Assembly (NCBI GenBank): GCA_024403215.1
Contig: JAKSSJ010000013.1
Span: 1 to 18,155 of the forward strand
Length of the DNA: 18,155 nucleotides
Direction: 5' to 3'
Source of the DNA: Clostridia bacterium
GTDB lineage: Bacteria > Bacillota > Clostridia > Peptostreptococcales > Anaerovoracaceae
Shown: positions 1-8,813 of the stretch, one piece after another
How positions within the stretch are numbered: the first letter of the stretch is position 1
How the letters are laid out: every line of letters begins with the position of its first letter
Notes under the pieces: model-generated
The model's input: only the letters and a program-made list of their open reading frames with translations
What the model was told of the DNA's origin: nothing
Database searches by the model: none
Position numbers and translations under genes: made by a program

Positions 1-26
1 CTTGTAAGGTTGTTGTAGGTATTAAG

Positions 27-737
27 ATGAGCATAATATTAAAAGCTGAAGATGTTAATGTCTACCACGGAAGCATCCATGCTATTAAAGATATTTCATT
101 TGAAGTTGGCGAAGGCGAAATTGTAACCCTCATTGGCGCAAATGGCGCTGGAAAGTCCACAACGCTTAATACAATAGCGGGGCTTTTGCATAGCAAGACC
201 GGCGACATCACCTTCATGGGCGAGTCAATTGCAAAAATGCCAGCAAACAAGGTTGTATACAAAGGACTGTCTATGGTTCCTGAGGGAAGAAGAATCTTCC
301 TGCAGATGACGGTCGAAGAAAATCTGGAGATGGGTGCTTATTCTCAAAGCGGATCAACTATAGCGGCTGGAAAAGAGCAAGCGTTTGATCTCTTCCCTCG
401 CTTGAAGGAGAGAAGAAAACAAATCGGCGGAACACTTTCTGGCGGCGAACAGCAGATGCTTGCTATGGGAAGAGCCCTTATGGCAAATCCAAAGCTTATT
501 ATGCTTGACGAGCCATCAATGGGACTTGCTCCTATTTTGGTAGAGCAGATTTTTGATATTATTAAAAACCTTCACAGTCAGGGAAAAACGATACTTTTGG
601 TAGAGCAAAACGCTCAGGCCGCACTTTCCGTTGCGGACAGGGGCTATGTTCTTGAAACTGGAAGAGTTGTCATGACTGGAACAGGTAAGGAGTTACTTGC
701 TTCTCCTGAAATTAAAAAGGCATATCTTGGAAATTAA
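27..737 (+). CDS. livF: Branched-chain amino acid ABC transporter ATP-binding protein LivF
   Basis: This is the cytoplasmic ATPase subunit that, with LivG, powers uptake of leucine, isoleucine and valine (or related amino acids) through the LivHM permease. The 236-residue length is normal for LivF. Visible motifs are Walker A GANGAGKST (residues 37-45), the ABC signature LSGGE (137-141), Walker B LIMLDE (157-162) and the LVEQN segment near 191-195, which is typical of LivF where other ABC ATPases have the H-loop histidine. The start is the ATG giving MSIILKAEDVNVYHG, matching the usual LivF N-terminus; the ribosome binding site is modest (TAGGT, about 7 nt upstream). The rest of the liv operon would lie left of the window. 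A strong terminator follows 24 nt after the stop, so this is the last gene of its operon. Substrate specificity cannot be read from this subunit. Confidence 0.95.
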   Translation: MSIILKAEDVNVYHGSIHAIKDISFEVGEGEIVTLIGANGAGKSTTLNTIAGLLHSKTGDITFMGESIAKMPANKVVYKGLSMVPEGRRIFLQMTVEENLEMGAYSQSGSTIAAGKEQAFDLFPRLKERRKQIGGTLSGGEQQMLAMGRALMANPKLIMLDEPSMGLAPILVEQIFDIIKNLHSQGKTILLVEQNAQAALSVADRGYVLETGRVVMTGTGKELLASPEIKKAYLGN

Positions 738-761
738 ACAAGCTAATACTTTCTTAAATAG

Positions 762-790
762 TCCCGGCGCTTAAAAACGCCGGGATTTTT
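762..790 (+). terminator. Intrinsic terminator of the liv operon
   Basis: A perfect 8-bp G+C-rich stem, TCCCGGCG (762-769) with CGCCGGGA (778-785), has an 8-nt A-rich loop and is followed by five T residues. It ends transcription from livF. Confidence 0.93.
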
Positions 791-796
791 ATGTGC

Positions 797-828
797 TTGT
801 CAGTATGTGACAAAACACTTCGCAAGTG
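797..828. promoter_or_regulatory. Two adjacent small inverted repeats in the livF / coiled-coil gene gap
   Basis: TTGTCA (797-802) and TGACAA (808-813) are perfect 6-bp arms around a 5-nt spacer. CACTT (816-820) and AAGTG (824-828) are a second pair around CGC. They lie in the 234-base gap between livF and the next gene, behind the livF terminator and about 100 bases before the likely promoter. They could be an operator or chance symmetry. The rest of the gap (829-920) shows nothing further. Confidence 0.25.
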
Positions 829-924
829 GGATAAACTGCTCTGCAAAGGGTGGAACAATCGGCTCGTCTATAAAATGTCAGAAAAAGTTAAAAATATACT
901 ATTTATTATGTAACGTCTTTAGTA

Positions 925-963
925 TATAATATAGGAAGTAAATATAATAGTGTATATAGGGGA
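925..963 (+). promoter_or_regulatory. Candidate -10 box and ribosome binding site for the coiled-coil protein gene
   Basis: Two TATAAT hexamers occur at 925-930 and 943-948, but neither has a good -35 box at the right distance, so the promoter assignment is weak. The ribosome binding site AGGGGA (958-963) lies 8 nt before the ATG at 972 and supports that start. Confidence 0.35.
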
Positions 964-971
964 TTTTCAAA

Positions 972-3900
972 ATGGGTGAAGAACGCGAAGAATACAATCT
1001 TGCGGTAGAAGAAAAAGCAAAAAGAATAAGGTCTGATAATTTACGTGAAGAGCGTAAACAAATTCGTAAGACGCTGTTGGATAAACAAGCTAGCATGAAA
1101 GATTTGATTGTTAATGGTGGCTTTTTATCCTCTATTCGTATTCCAATAAAAAAGTGGTCTTTGAAAAAATACAAAGAAACGGCAATCAATAGATTAAACC
1201 AGATTGAGATTGATTTAGATATTGCACTCAAGGATGAAGAGAGACAACATCAGCGTGATATAAGTATCGAAGACTTTAATAAGAATCTTGAGGAAAGTCA
1301 AAAGGGAAAGAAGGATCCAGAGAATAAAGAAAAGGATGCAGATTTAGATTACCATGAGTACACAGGAAAAGGATTAAAGTCGAGATACAATTCTGAAATC
1401 TTTGCAAAGCTTGATGATGAAAAAGAATTGAAAGGCTTTAAGCTTGAGACCTATACAAAAATAGAAGCTGAATTATCAAAAGAAGAAGCTGATTTAATTA
1501 AGAAGAACGAAGATAACGAAAAAGATCTTGATAAGATTATTGCGCGCAACAAGGATGCGGGCAAAGCATACACGAAAGAATTGATGCTCGAGGTTCTTCA
1601 GAAGAAGAATGAACGCGAGAGACTTAAGACTTCATTAGATCAAGCAAAGGCAGACGAAGAGTACGATACAAAAAGATTAAAGGATATCGCAAAAGAAAGA
1701 GAAACTCTAAGAAAAAAGCTAGAGAAACTAACAAGAGAGTATGATCCAACAGAGGACATAGCGAGCTTTGAACAAGGCGACGCATACTATAAGCAGATGG
1801 CTCCTGACTTTTTAAAGTTAGAAGAAGAGTACTTATCATATAAAAAGAGGTACGATGATCATGCCATCATGGATGCAAAAGAAATTTCCAGGATGGTTAA
1901 GCTTGAAAAGGAATATCTGCCTAAGAAGGAAACGTATGATAACTTATTAACTGTCGTTGGAGCAACTAAGCGGCGCATAGAAAATTATAAAACAGATAAA
2001 GCCGAACTTGAGAATAGTTTAAACAGCTTAGATAAAGAAGAGCTCGACATTAATACTGCTAAAGAAGAACGTAAGACCTTAATTGACGAGGGCGAGAGGA
2101 AGCTAAGCTCTTTGGGCGGCTTTGTCTATAAGCATCAAAAAGACATGAAGGGCTTTGACGATTTGCTCAGGTACGAACAGAAAAATGTTCAGTACAACGA
2201 ACAATTGGCAAACGTAAGATCGGCTAAAGAGAATTTACAACGCGACATTTTAAATACAGATGTATCTTCAGTAATGCTTGATAACTTTACACATGATAAG
2301 GTTAGAGGCATTGCTTATGGTGGAAAAATTTATTTAGATGAAAAGCAAGTTGAATCATTAGACTTAGACGGACCACCAAAGATTAGCGATGAAGAAAGAA
2401 ATCGAGTTATAGAAACCCAAAAGATTGTAAGAGCAATCAAGAGTAGACCTATATTCAAAATCATGAATTCTAATGCGATTTCTGAATATATGACTTACGA
2501 TGAAGAAAAGGGCGATTTTGAACTTCACGAGAACGATCAACAAGAATCCAAGGAATCTTATAACGTAAGATTAAGAAAAAAATATTTCGGGGACGATAAT
2601 ATTTTCCACCAGCATCTTTTGGAAAAAGATTTCAAGAATTACAGAAAAGAAATGTCAAAAGAGGTGGCATTAAAAACTTTTGCATTTGCTTGGGAAAAAA
2701 CTCTTGGTTTTTTAAAGTCAAGCGGACCAGAATTGCTTGCCGGAAAGATTGGTAATGAAACATTAAAATCCGCCACATGGATAGGACGTGATATATATAA
2801 TATCGGGAAATCAGTACACGAGAATGAAAGTACTGCGGAAGGCAAGAGTGATAAGGAACAAATGGTTGCTGATATCGAGACGATTAATGATACTATTTCA
2901 TCTTGTCTTGGAATATTAGAGGTTGCAACTGGAGTGGATAGCGCAGACAATCCTTTAGCTTCGACAATGGCAGATTTGTCACTTGTAAAGGGTTTAAAGA
3001 GTCTAGGCGGGCTTAATGAGGCTGGATATCTTTTGAATGGATTTAATATTGCCTCACACGTTGTGGAAATGGGGCATGCTGTTACTGCGATAGCAAAAGC
3101 CTCAAGCGATGCGAAGGATCAAAAGAAATTAGCAGAAGAAACTTTAAGACGTGGGCACGAGCGTTTCTCAAGATTCCTTACTGAGGCAGTGGCAAAGAGT
3201 AAGTTTGATAGAACCGAAGCAATACTTGATCTTACTCAGACTCTTGCAAAGGACGGCTTCATGGCTGCTACTGGACTTGGTGGTGCAGTAGTAAGCGTTG
3301 GATCAATGATAACCAAGGCGAGTGTTACCGCAATTCATTCATATGTAGCCGGAAAACAAAACGATAAGGAACTCCTAAGCGCAGACAATATACTTGGAGG
3401 AATTGATTACGATAAGAATGTAATTAAGGATGAAGATTTCAATAAAATACTTCAGTCCGTAACAGGTATTAAGGATAAGGGCAGCTTGGCAGAGAACATT
3501 AGAGTTGTAGATGCCATTGATATGCATAGGGCTGTAAAGAATATAAAGAAAAACCCTAATGCAGAAGTTAGCAGGGCAATGAAAGCCATTGGCTTTGAGA
3601 AGGCTCATACCTTCGATAAAATCACAGTTAACGATATTCTTGCGAAAACGAGCGTTAAGAAAGGAAACTTCTTTACCCGTTTAAGAGACTCTATCGAACA
3701 AAAGGGTATTCACTATAGAGGCATCGTGTCACGGTGGTTTAGATCATTATTCAAAAAGACAAAGCTTAAAGGAGAGGCTGTTGCTACAAGAGAGCAGCTA
3801 GCTCAGACAAAGCAAGACGAACAGCTAAAGGCAAAGCACGGCGAGGAAGAGCTTCAGAAAAGAGAAGGTGCAAAGCTCCTCTACGAGAGCTATGTCAAGA

Positions 3901-4214
3901 GATTGGAAGAGCAATCTAAAACGATGAATATTAAAGACATCAAAACTGTACACTCTCCAATTGCTGCATATAACTCGCAGCTTAATAGAGAAAATGTTGT
4001 TAAGATTTTCTCAAATATTCCAGAAGCGCAGCAGGCGTTCGAGTGTAAGAACGATCCGCTTTCGAAAACGAAGGTTGAGGATTTGCTGGACAATGCTATT
4101 GATAATGCAAACGGTTTAATCAAAAACAGTTTGAAATTTAGCGGAAAGTATAAAGAACCAGAGAAAAAAGAAGAACACAAAGAAATCAGCAATGATAACG
4201 CACCAGTAGTATAA
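972..4214 (+). CDS. Large coiled-coil protein of unknown function with hydrophobic helical core
   Basis: I do not recognise this 1080-residue protein. It has no signal peptide or Lipobox. Residues 1-430 are highly charged, rich in Lys and Glu and heptad-like, consistent with long coiled coils. Residues 430-560 look like a mixed globular linker. Residues 565-800 are much less charged and include Gly/Ala-rich amphipathic or hydrophobic stretches, notably 641-710 and 761-794 (AATGLGGAVVSVGSM within the latter). Residues 890-980 return to a basic, charged helical region, and the tail is hydrophilic. This order (long coiled coil, then a hydrophobic helical bundle) recalls pore-forming or injected toxins, but no catalytic motif is visible. 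A 168-residue YbjN-like protein starts 12 nt downstream and is probably co-expressed. It could equally be a structural or membrane-remodelling protein. Start chosen from the AGGGGA site 8 nt upstream. Confidence 0.85.
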   Translation: MGEEREEYNLAVEEKAKRIRSDNLREERKQIRKTLLDKQASMKDLIVNGGFLSSIRIPIKKWSLKKYKETAINRLNQIEIDLDIALKDEERQHQRDISIEDFNKNLEESQKGKKDPENKEKDADLDYHEYTGKGLKSRYNSEIFAKLDDEKELKGFKLETYTKIEAELSKEEADLIKKNEDNEKDLDKIIARNKDAGKAYTKELMLEVLQKKNERERLKTSLDQAKADEEYDTKRLKDIAKERETLRKKLEKLTREYDPTEDIASFEQGDAYYKQMAPDFLKLEEEYLSYKKRYDDHAIMDAKEISRMVKLEKEYLPKKETYDNLLTVVGATKRRIENYKTDKAELENSLNSLDKEELDINTAKEERKTLIDEGERKLSSLGGFVYKHQKDMKGFDDLLRYEQKNVQYNEQLANVRSAKENLQRDILNTDVSSVMLDNFTHDKVRGIAYGGKIYLDEKQVESLDLDGPPKISDEERNRVIETQKIVRAIKSRPIFKIMNSNAISEYMTYDEEKGDFELHENDQQESKESYNVRLRKKYFGDDNIFHQHLLEKDFKNYRKEMSKEVALKTFAFAWEKTLGFLKSSGPELLAGKIGNETLKSATWIGRDIYNIGKSVHENESTAEGKSDKEQMVADIETINDTISSCLGILEVATGVDSADNPLASTMADLSLVKGLKSLGGLNEAGYLLNGFNIASHVVEMGHAVTAIAKASSDAKDQKKLAEETLRRGHERFSRFLTEAVAKSKFDRTEAILDLTQTLAKDGFMAATGLGGAVVSVGSMITKASVTAIHSYVAGKQNDKELLSADNILGGIDYDKNVIKDEDFNKILQSVTGIKDKGSLAENIRVVDAIDMHRAVKNIKKNPNAEVSRAMKAIGFEKAHTFDKITVNDILAKTSVKKGNFFTRLRDSIEQKGIHYRGIVSRWFRSLFKKTKLKGEAVATREQLAQTKQDEQLKAKHGEEELQKREGAKLLYESYVKRLEEQSKTMNIKDIKTVHSPIAAYNSQLNRENVVKIFSNIPEAQQAFECKNDPLSKTKVEDLLDNAIDNANGLIKNSLKFSGKYKEPEKKEEHKEISNDNAPVV

Positions 4215-4226
4215 AGGAGTAGCAAA

Positions 4227-4733
4227 GTGAATTACGAACAAGAATTATATAATGCCATAGCATTACTAGACTTCTTTAATGCAGAAGCAAGCGCTACAGA
4301 GAATGGAACAGTATTCAGAATTCAGGGTATAAGCGGCAAGGATGATTTTCAGGCCGTTGGTAGAGCTGTGCTCGATTTGCAAGATGAACCATTACCTGTA
4401 GAATTTATGGACCTAACTTTGGTACTTGCTAAAAATGTTAATTTGGGTCTACTAGATGAGATTAATGAGAAGTTATACGAAATTAACCTGCTTTTCAAAG
4501 CTGGTGTATTTTCAATTGAAGCAGACGGAACATTGCTCTTTGAAGCATACTTCCCAGTGATTAGAGATGATATTGAAACATCTTTGAAATTGTTTATTGC
4601 AGAGTTTAATAACGTTTCAGATTTCCTTGATGGGTTATACCCATATCTTTTAAGGGTAATTGCACTTCCAAATGAATCAGATCTAAACGAATACATTGAG
4701 GCTGCATTATCGCTTTTAGATAGCAACGAGTAA
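4227..4733 (+). CDS. YbjN-like (type III secretion chaperone-like fold) small acidic protein
   Basis: This 168-residue acidic protein has the pattern of YbjN-domain proteins: an N-terminal helix, a strand with FRIQG near 30-35, a stretch of strands around VEFMDLTLVLA (57-68), a helix containing INEKLYEINLLFKAG, then strands FSIEADGTLLFEAYFPV (95-112) and a C-terminal helix pair. YbjN domains share a fold with class I type III secretion chaperones and often act as protein-binding partners. The gene begins with GTG; AAGGAG (4214-4219) overlaps the stop of the preceding gene and lies 7 nt before this start, which fixes it. The tight spacing suggests translation together with the coiled-coil protein, so a chaperone or stabilising role for that protein is a reasonable inference but not shown. 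The family call rests on pattern recognition only. Confidence 0.75.
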   Translation: MNYEQELYNAIALLDFFNAEASATENGTVFRIQGISGKDDFQAVGRAVLDLQDEPLPVEFMDLTLVLAKNVNLGLLDEINEKLYEINLLFKAGVFSIEADGTLLFEAYFPVIRDDIETSLKLFIAEFNNVSDFLDGLYPYLLRVIALPNESDLNEYIEAALSLLDSNE

Positions 4734-4765
4734 GCATTAGGGTATTAAATTGGAAAGGATAAATT

Positions 4766-5788
4766 ATGCTTTCATTTGTAAATGATTATTGTGAAGGTAT
4801 GCATCCAGAAATCTTAGAAAAGCTTGCTAAGATTAATTTAGAAAAGCAGGTTTCATACGGCGACGATAAATATAGCAAATCAGCAGAGAAAAAGATTAGA
4901 CAGGCAGCAAAATGCGAAGATGCTGATGTTTGGTTTTTAGCAGGCGGCACGCAAACAAACATGGTTGCAATTGATGCTTTCCTTGAAGAATATGAAGGAG
5001 TCGTTGCCGCAAAAACAGCACACGTAGCACTTCATGAATCTGGTGCAATTGAATATACAGGTCATAAGGTATTAGAGCTTCCATCATATGGTGGAAAGAT
5101 AAAAGCAAAAGATCTTGAAGCTTACGTTAAGGCTTACTATGCAGATGGCAACTGGGACCATATGGTTACTCCTGGCATGGTATATATAACCCAACCAACA
5201 GAGCTTGGAACCTTATACTCTGCAAAAGAATTAAAAGAGATTCATAAGGTTTGCCAAAAGTTTAAGATGCCACTTTATATAGATGGCGCAAGGCTTGCAG
5301 AAGCGCTGGCTGCAGATCCAAAAACCGGTCTTCCTGAAATTGCTGCAAACTGCGAAGCGTTTTACATTGGAGGAAATAAGTGCGGAGCCTTCTATGGAGA
5401 AGCACTTGTATTCACGAAGAACAATACTCCAAAGAGGTTCTTAAGCCGTATAAAACAGCACGGTGCACTTCTTGCAAAGGGCTGGACCGTTGGAGTTTCT
5501 TTTGATGTAATGTTTACAGATAATCTTTATGTACGCGGCGGAGAGAACGCAAATAAGTGTGCAAGCAAATTAAGAGCAGCTCTTAAGAAAAAAGGCTATA
5601 AACAATACATTGAAAACAAAACCAACCAAGTTTTTGTTGTAATGGAAGATAACGCAATGAAAGCCTTATCAAAAAAGGTAAAGTTTAGTTTTTGGGAAAA
5701 GCTTGATGCAAAACACACAGTAATCCGATTTGTTACCAGCTGGGCAACAAGAATGGAAGAAGTCGATCAATTAATCGAGTTGTTGTAG
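4766..5788 (+). CDS. Threonine aldolase family PLP-dependent enzyme (low-specificity L-threonine aldolase)
   Basis: This 340-residue fold-type I PLP enzyme probably cleaves L-threonine or L-allo-threonine to glycine and acetaldehyde in the cytoplasm. Visible family features are the phosphate-binding GGTQTN (60-65), a histidine near 86 that would stack on the cofactor ring, YITQPTELGTLYS (140-152), the cofactor-contacting Asp in LYIDGAR (D173, R176) and the Schiff-base lysine in FYIGGNKCG (K205). The GGNKCG version, rather than the SKGLGAP form, marks the beta-eliminating-lyase-like subgroup, so another beta-hydroxy amino acid or a beta-elimination substrate is possible. AAAGGA lies about 7 nt before the ATG. 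It follows the YbjN-like gene by 32 nt and may share its transcript. Its stop is 5 nt from the convergent peptidase gene, and no terminator is visible between them. Confidence 0.88.
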   Translation: MLSFVNDYCEGMHPEILEKLAKINLEKQVSYGDDKYSKSAEKKIRQAAKCEDADVWFLAGGTQTNMVAIDAFLEEYEGVVAAKTAHVALHESGAIEYTGHKVLELPSYGGKIKAKDLEAYVKAYYADGNWDHMVTPGMVYITQPTELGTLYSAKELKEIHKVCQKFKMPLYIDGARLAEALAADPKTGLPEIAANCEAFYIGGNKCGAFYGEALVFTKNNTPKRFLSRIKQHGALLAKGWTVGVSFDVMFTDNLYVRGGENANKCASKLRAALKKKGYKQYIENKTNQVFVVMEDNAMKALSKKVKFSFWEKLDAKHTVIRFVTSWATRMEEVDQLIELL

Positions 5789-5793
5789 GAGCT

Positions 5794-7239
5794 TTAGCGC
5801 TGTTCCTGAATCTTTATTAATTCTTTGTAGTAATCTACTGCCATTGGAAGTGTGGTAACAAAGATGTTTTCATCCTTTGCGTGCATTGAATCCATTTGAT
5901 CTGGCTCTGTGCATATTGGTGAAAATCTTACGCAGTTATCGCAAACTGGATCATAGAATCTTGAATCGGTTCCTCCTGTAACTACATATGGCATAATACC
6001 TACTTCAGGGAAAATCTTTTTAATGCACTCTTTTGTCATTTGATATGGCAAGCCTTCAAGGTTTAACGCATGAGAAGGAGGAGTGCATAAAACTTCTTCT
6101 GTATCTATATCATATTTCTTTGCAACTTCTTTAATAATCTTGTTTGATTCCTCAAGACCCTGGAAAGGAATATATCTTAGGTTTGCAGTAACCCAAGCTT
6201 CCTGCGGAATAACGTTGTATCCATTAGAACCACTTTGCATTGTAAAGCATACAGTTGTCTGAAGCATTGCTGCGGCCTCTCTAGAAATGCTTGGCATTAC
6301 TTTGCACAAAATAGGTTTGAATAACCAAAGATTATGCATTACCATTTTTAAGAGGAAGTTCTGGGAGTAAGGTGCAAGATTTTCAAACATGGCCTCAACT
6401 GCTTTTGTAAATTTAACCTTAAACGGGCTATGCTTTTCAATTTCATTTTCAAATGCTGCAAGTCTTGCTATAGGTGTATTCTTTGGTGGAGTTGATGAGT
6501 GTCCGCCAGCAGATTTTGCTGAGAACTTTAAATCTCCGTAACCTTTTTCAAAAATGCCTACAGCAGCAAATGTTCCTTTTACGCCAACTACAGGATCCTT
6601 AACCAGTCCGCCGCCCTCATCAGAAAGCATAAACAGATGGATATTGTGTTCCTTAAACCAGTTAACCATCTTAGGAGCACCGTCGCCTCCTATTTCTTCT
6701 GTGCAGCTTGATCCAAGGTAGACGTCACATTTTGGGGTATAACCTTCCTTAAGAAGCTCTTCTGCAGCCTGATAGAAAGAGAAAACTCCGCACTTAATAT
6801 CTCCGCTGCCTCTGCCATAGATTCGGTAGTCTTCTGTAATATGGCCAGAATATGGGGGATAGGTCCATTCTCCTTCAGCAGGAACAACATCTATATGAGA
6901 AATAAGGATGATTGGATCTAAAGAGCTGTCCTGTCCTTTCCATTTCATCATTATATTTCCATCGATTTCGATTTTTTCCAATTTTTCGAATACGGTTGGG
7001 AACTCTTTTTCAAGAACCTTATGAAAACCCCTAAACTTTTCAACCTCAGGATTATCTCTGTGAGATTCAGTTTCGTATTGAAGCATATGGGCAAGCTTTT
7101 CGCCGTAGGCCATGGAGCGGTCTATATCCTTTGAAAATTCGTAGTTTGCGCGCTTAGGTTTTAGAAGCAGGGTCCTAATCAGTGCAACTAATAGGCAGGC
7201 AAGTATAGCTCCAACCAAAATCAAAATAAATGTTTTCAT
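5794..7239 (-). CDS. Membrane-anchored M20 family metallopeptidase (PM20D1/CPS1-like)
   Basis: This 481-residue protein has an N-terminal transmembrane helix (about residues 4-26) followed by a zinc-dependent M20 domain. Metal-ligand motifs are HID (H115, D117), GRGSGD (D147), CTEEIGG (general base E181 and ligand E182), LSDEGG (D207) and a C-terminal histidine in DSMHAKDE (H453). AGGHSS (H247) lies in the dimerisation or lid domain. The order and spacing match the PM20D1 / carboxypeptidase S branch, which hydrolyses dipeptides or N-acyl amino acids. The TM helix suggests a membrane-tethered enzyme; which side the catalytic domain faces cannot be decided, though the basic RTLLLKPKRA after the helix favours cytoplasmic retention. 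The ribosome binding site is GAGGT about 7 nt upstream. It is divergent from the symporter gene, with an 85-bp shared promoter region. The exact substrate is unknown. Confidence 0.92.
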   Translation of the reverse strand: MKTFILILVGAILACLLVALIRTLLLKPKRANYEFSKDIDRSMAYGEKLAHMLQYETESHRDNPEVEKFRGFHKVLEKEFPTVFEKLEKIEIDGNIMMKWKGQDSSLDPIILISHIDVVPAEGEWTYPPYSGHITEDYRIYGRGSGDIKCGVFSFYQAAEELLKEGYTPKCDVYLGSSCTEEIGGDGAPKMVNWFKEHNIHLFMLSDEGGGLVKDPVVGVKGTFAAVGIFEKGYGDLKFSAKSAGGHSSTPPKNTPIARLAAFENEIEKHSPFKVKFTKAVEAMFENLAPYSQNFLLKMVMHNLWLFKPILCKVMPSISREAAAMLQTTVCFTMQSGSNGYNVIPQEAWVTANLRYIPFQGLEESNKIIKEVAKKYDIDTEEVLCTPPSHALNLEGLPYQMTKECIKKIFPEVGIMPYVVTGGTDSRFYDPVCDNCVRFSPICTEPDQMDSMHAKDENIFVTTLPMAVDYYKELIKIQEQR

Positions 7240-7268
7240 GTAGTACCTCGTGAAGTATAATAAGTATA

Positions 7269-7317
7269 TTCAACTACTTTACATAGATATTATATAATAA
7301 AGTAATCAAAAAAGGAA
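7269..7317 (+). promoter_or_regulatory. Candidate -10 box and ribosome binding site for the symporter gene
   Basis: TATAAT at 7293-7298 is a good -10 box, but the -35 region (TTCAAC, 7269-7274, 18 nt away) matches consensus poorly. AAGGAAA (7311-7317) is the ribosome binding site, 7 nt before the ATG at 7325. The same 85-bp gap must also hold the promoter of the divergent peptidase gene, which I cannot place with confidence. Confidence 0.4.
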
Positions 7318-7324
7318 AATTTTT

Positions 7325-8698
7325 ATGGAAAATAGTAACGTAAACGAAAAAGTAAATTTCAAAGAGAAATTTGGTTTTATGTTGTTTTCAGCTTCAAACA
7401 ACATAGTATTTAATTTCAAAAGTCTTTACTACCTAACCTTCTTAAAGATGATTCTTAAAATTCCAGTATTCTGGGCATCGACTATTCTTACAATTGGAAC
7501 CATCTGGGATGCATTAAATGATCCTCTTATTGGATTTTGGTCAGTAAACCACACATTCAAAACTGGTGAGAAGATTAGACCGCTTACTTTATACTTTGCC
7601 CTTCCTTGGGCTTTAACAGTTGTGCTTATGTTCTGCGATTTTGGCTTGAGTGAAAGCATGACGATATTTGTTGCTATACTAATCTATATTGTCTTCGAGG
7701 CATTCTACACCTTCCTTTGTATTCCTTACAATTCAATGGGTGCACTTGCAACAAATGATGATGAGGATAGACGTTCAATTAACTCCTACCGTTCTTTAGG
7801 CGCATGCCTTGGTTCGGGTATTGGTGCAGTATGTGTACCACTTATTGTTAAGGGAGTATTTGGTGGACTTCAATCAGATATATATACAGACAAGGATGCA
7901 AGCGCTCTTTTAAAGACAGCTATTGTTATGGCGGTGATTTCACTTGCGGGTTGTCTCTTCCATTACTTCAATTCAAAAGAAAGAGTACGCCAGGTAGAAA
8001 CTAATGAGAAAAGAATATCATTCATGGATACATTTAAGATGTTATTCTCAATCAAGTCTTGGGTTTACAATATGCTCTACATCCTTTGCTATGGCATTAT
8101 TACAGCGATAGTAATGGCTGAAGTAAATGATTATGCAGCATACATATTAAATGATTCTTCAATGGCTACACCTATACTGGCCTTTTATCTTGTTATATCA
8201 ATTCTTACTTCAGTATTTATTGGTAAGTTTGATAGAAAGTTTGGTCATCGTAATATGATGATCTTTGCTGGACTCTCACAAGTGATTGGAAGAATACCAT
8301 TTATACTGTTCCCAAGATCTCTTGTAAGCGTATGCATACTTGCAGCAGCAACAGGACTTGGATCTACAATAGCATTCATTCTGTTTAATACAAATAGAAA
8401 CAATATTGCAGATATTGTTGAGTTTAAGTTTAATACAAGAATAGATTCAATGGTTGCAACCTGCGACAACCTTATATCGAAGATTGCAGAAGCAATAGCA
8501 GTATGGGCAATGGGAATTGCTCTTGCTACAGCAGGCTTTGATGCAAATCTTGAAATAGCGCAAAGCCTTTCAACACAAAAAACAATTATTGCACTTCTTG
8601 GCTGGGTGCCAGGCATTATATGCTTAGCAATGGCTGCTTTTGCAGTAAAGGCTGATGTTCTAAAAGAATACAAAGAAGAACAAGGAAAAGTTAAATGA
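7325..8698 (+). CDS. GPH-family (MelB-like) cation:sugar symporter, MFS
   Basis: This 457-residue integral membrane protein has about 12 hydrophobic segments and belongs to the glycoside-pentoside-hexuronide:cation symporter family. The diagnostic segment is TIWDALNDPLIGFWSVNHT (residues 59-77), followed by the family's loop GEKIRP; D62 and D66 correspond to the paired aspartates that form the sodium site in MelB. A long loop at 181-196 (GGLQSDIYTDKDASAL) lies between the middle helices. The family carries sugars, glycosides or glucuronides with Na+ or H+; no sugar-catabolic gene is nearby, so the substrate is open. The next gene's ATG overlaps this stop (ATGA, 8695-8698), so the symporter and the transglutaminase-like lipoprotein are translationally coupled. 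Confidence 0.9.
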   Translation: MENSNVNEKVNFKEKFGFMLFSASNNIVFNFKSLYYLTFLKMILKIPVFWASTILTIGTIWDALNDPLIGFWSVNHTFKTGEKIRPLTLYFALPWALTVVLMFCDFGLSESMTIFVAILIYIVFEAFYTFLCIPYNSMGALATNDDEDRRSINSYRSLGACLGSGIGAVCVPLIVKGVFGGLQSDIYTDKDASALLKTAIVMAVISLAGCLFHYFNSKERVRQVETNEKRISFMDTFKMLFSIKSWVYNMLYILCYGIITAIVMAEVNDYAAYILNDSSMATPILAFYLVISILTSVFIGKFDRKFGHRNMMIFAGLSQVIGRIPFILFPRSLVSVCILAAATGLGSTIAFILFNTNRNNIADIVEFKFNTRIDSMVATCDNLISKIAEAIAVWAMGIALATAGFDANLEIAQSLSTQKTIIALLGWVPGIICLAMAAFAVKADVLKEYKEEQGKVK

Positions 8699-8813
8699 AG
8701 AGATTATTAAGTATAGTATTAATATTTGCAATGATCTTTAGTATGGCTTCCTGCGGAAAGAAATATACAGCCGCAGATGTTGTCAAAATGATTGACGACA
8801 TAGGGGAGGTAAC
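8693..8813 (+). repeat. 121-nt near-identical inverted block, left copy
   Basis: Bases 8693-8813 match the reverse complement of 13987-14107 at 119 of 121 positions. The block starts two bases before the lipoprotein start codon and covers the signal peptide, Lipobox and the first 20 residues of the mature protein. The two differences are both third-codon-position and synonymous (AGT/AGC, GGG/GGA). Beyond 8813 the sequences diverge at once. Confidence 0.95.

Noticed and set aside
5786..5800. Terminator between the threonine aldolase and peptidase genes
   Set aside because: Only 5 bases separate the stops, and no stem with a T-run is visible in either direction; AGCGCT nearby is too short.
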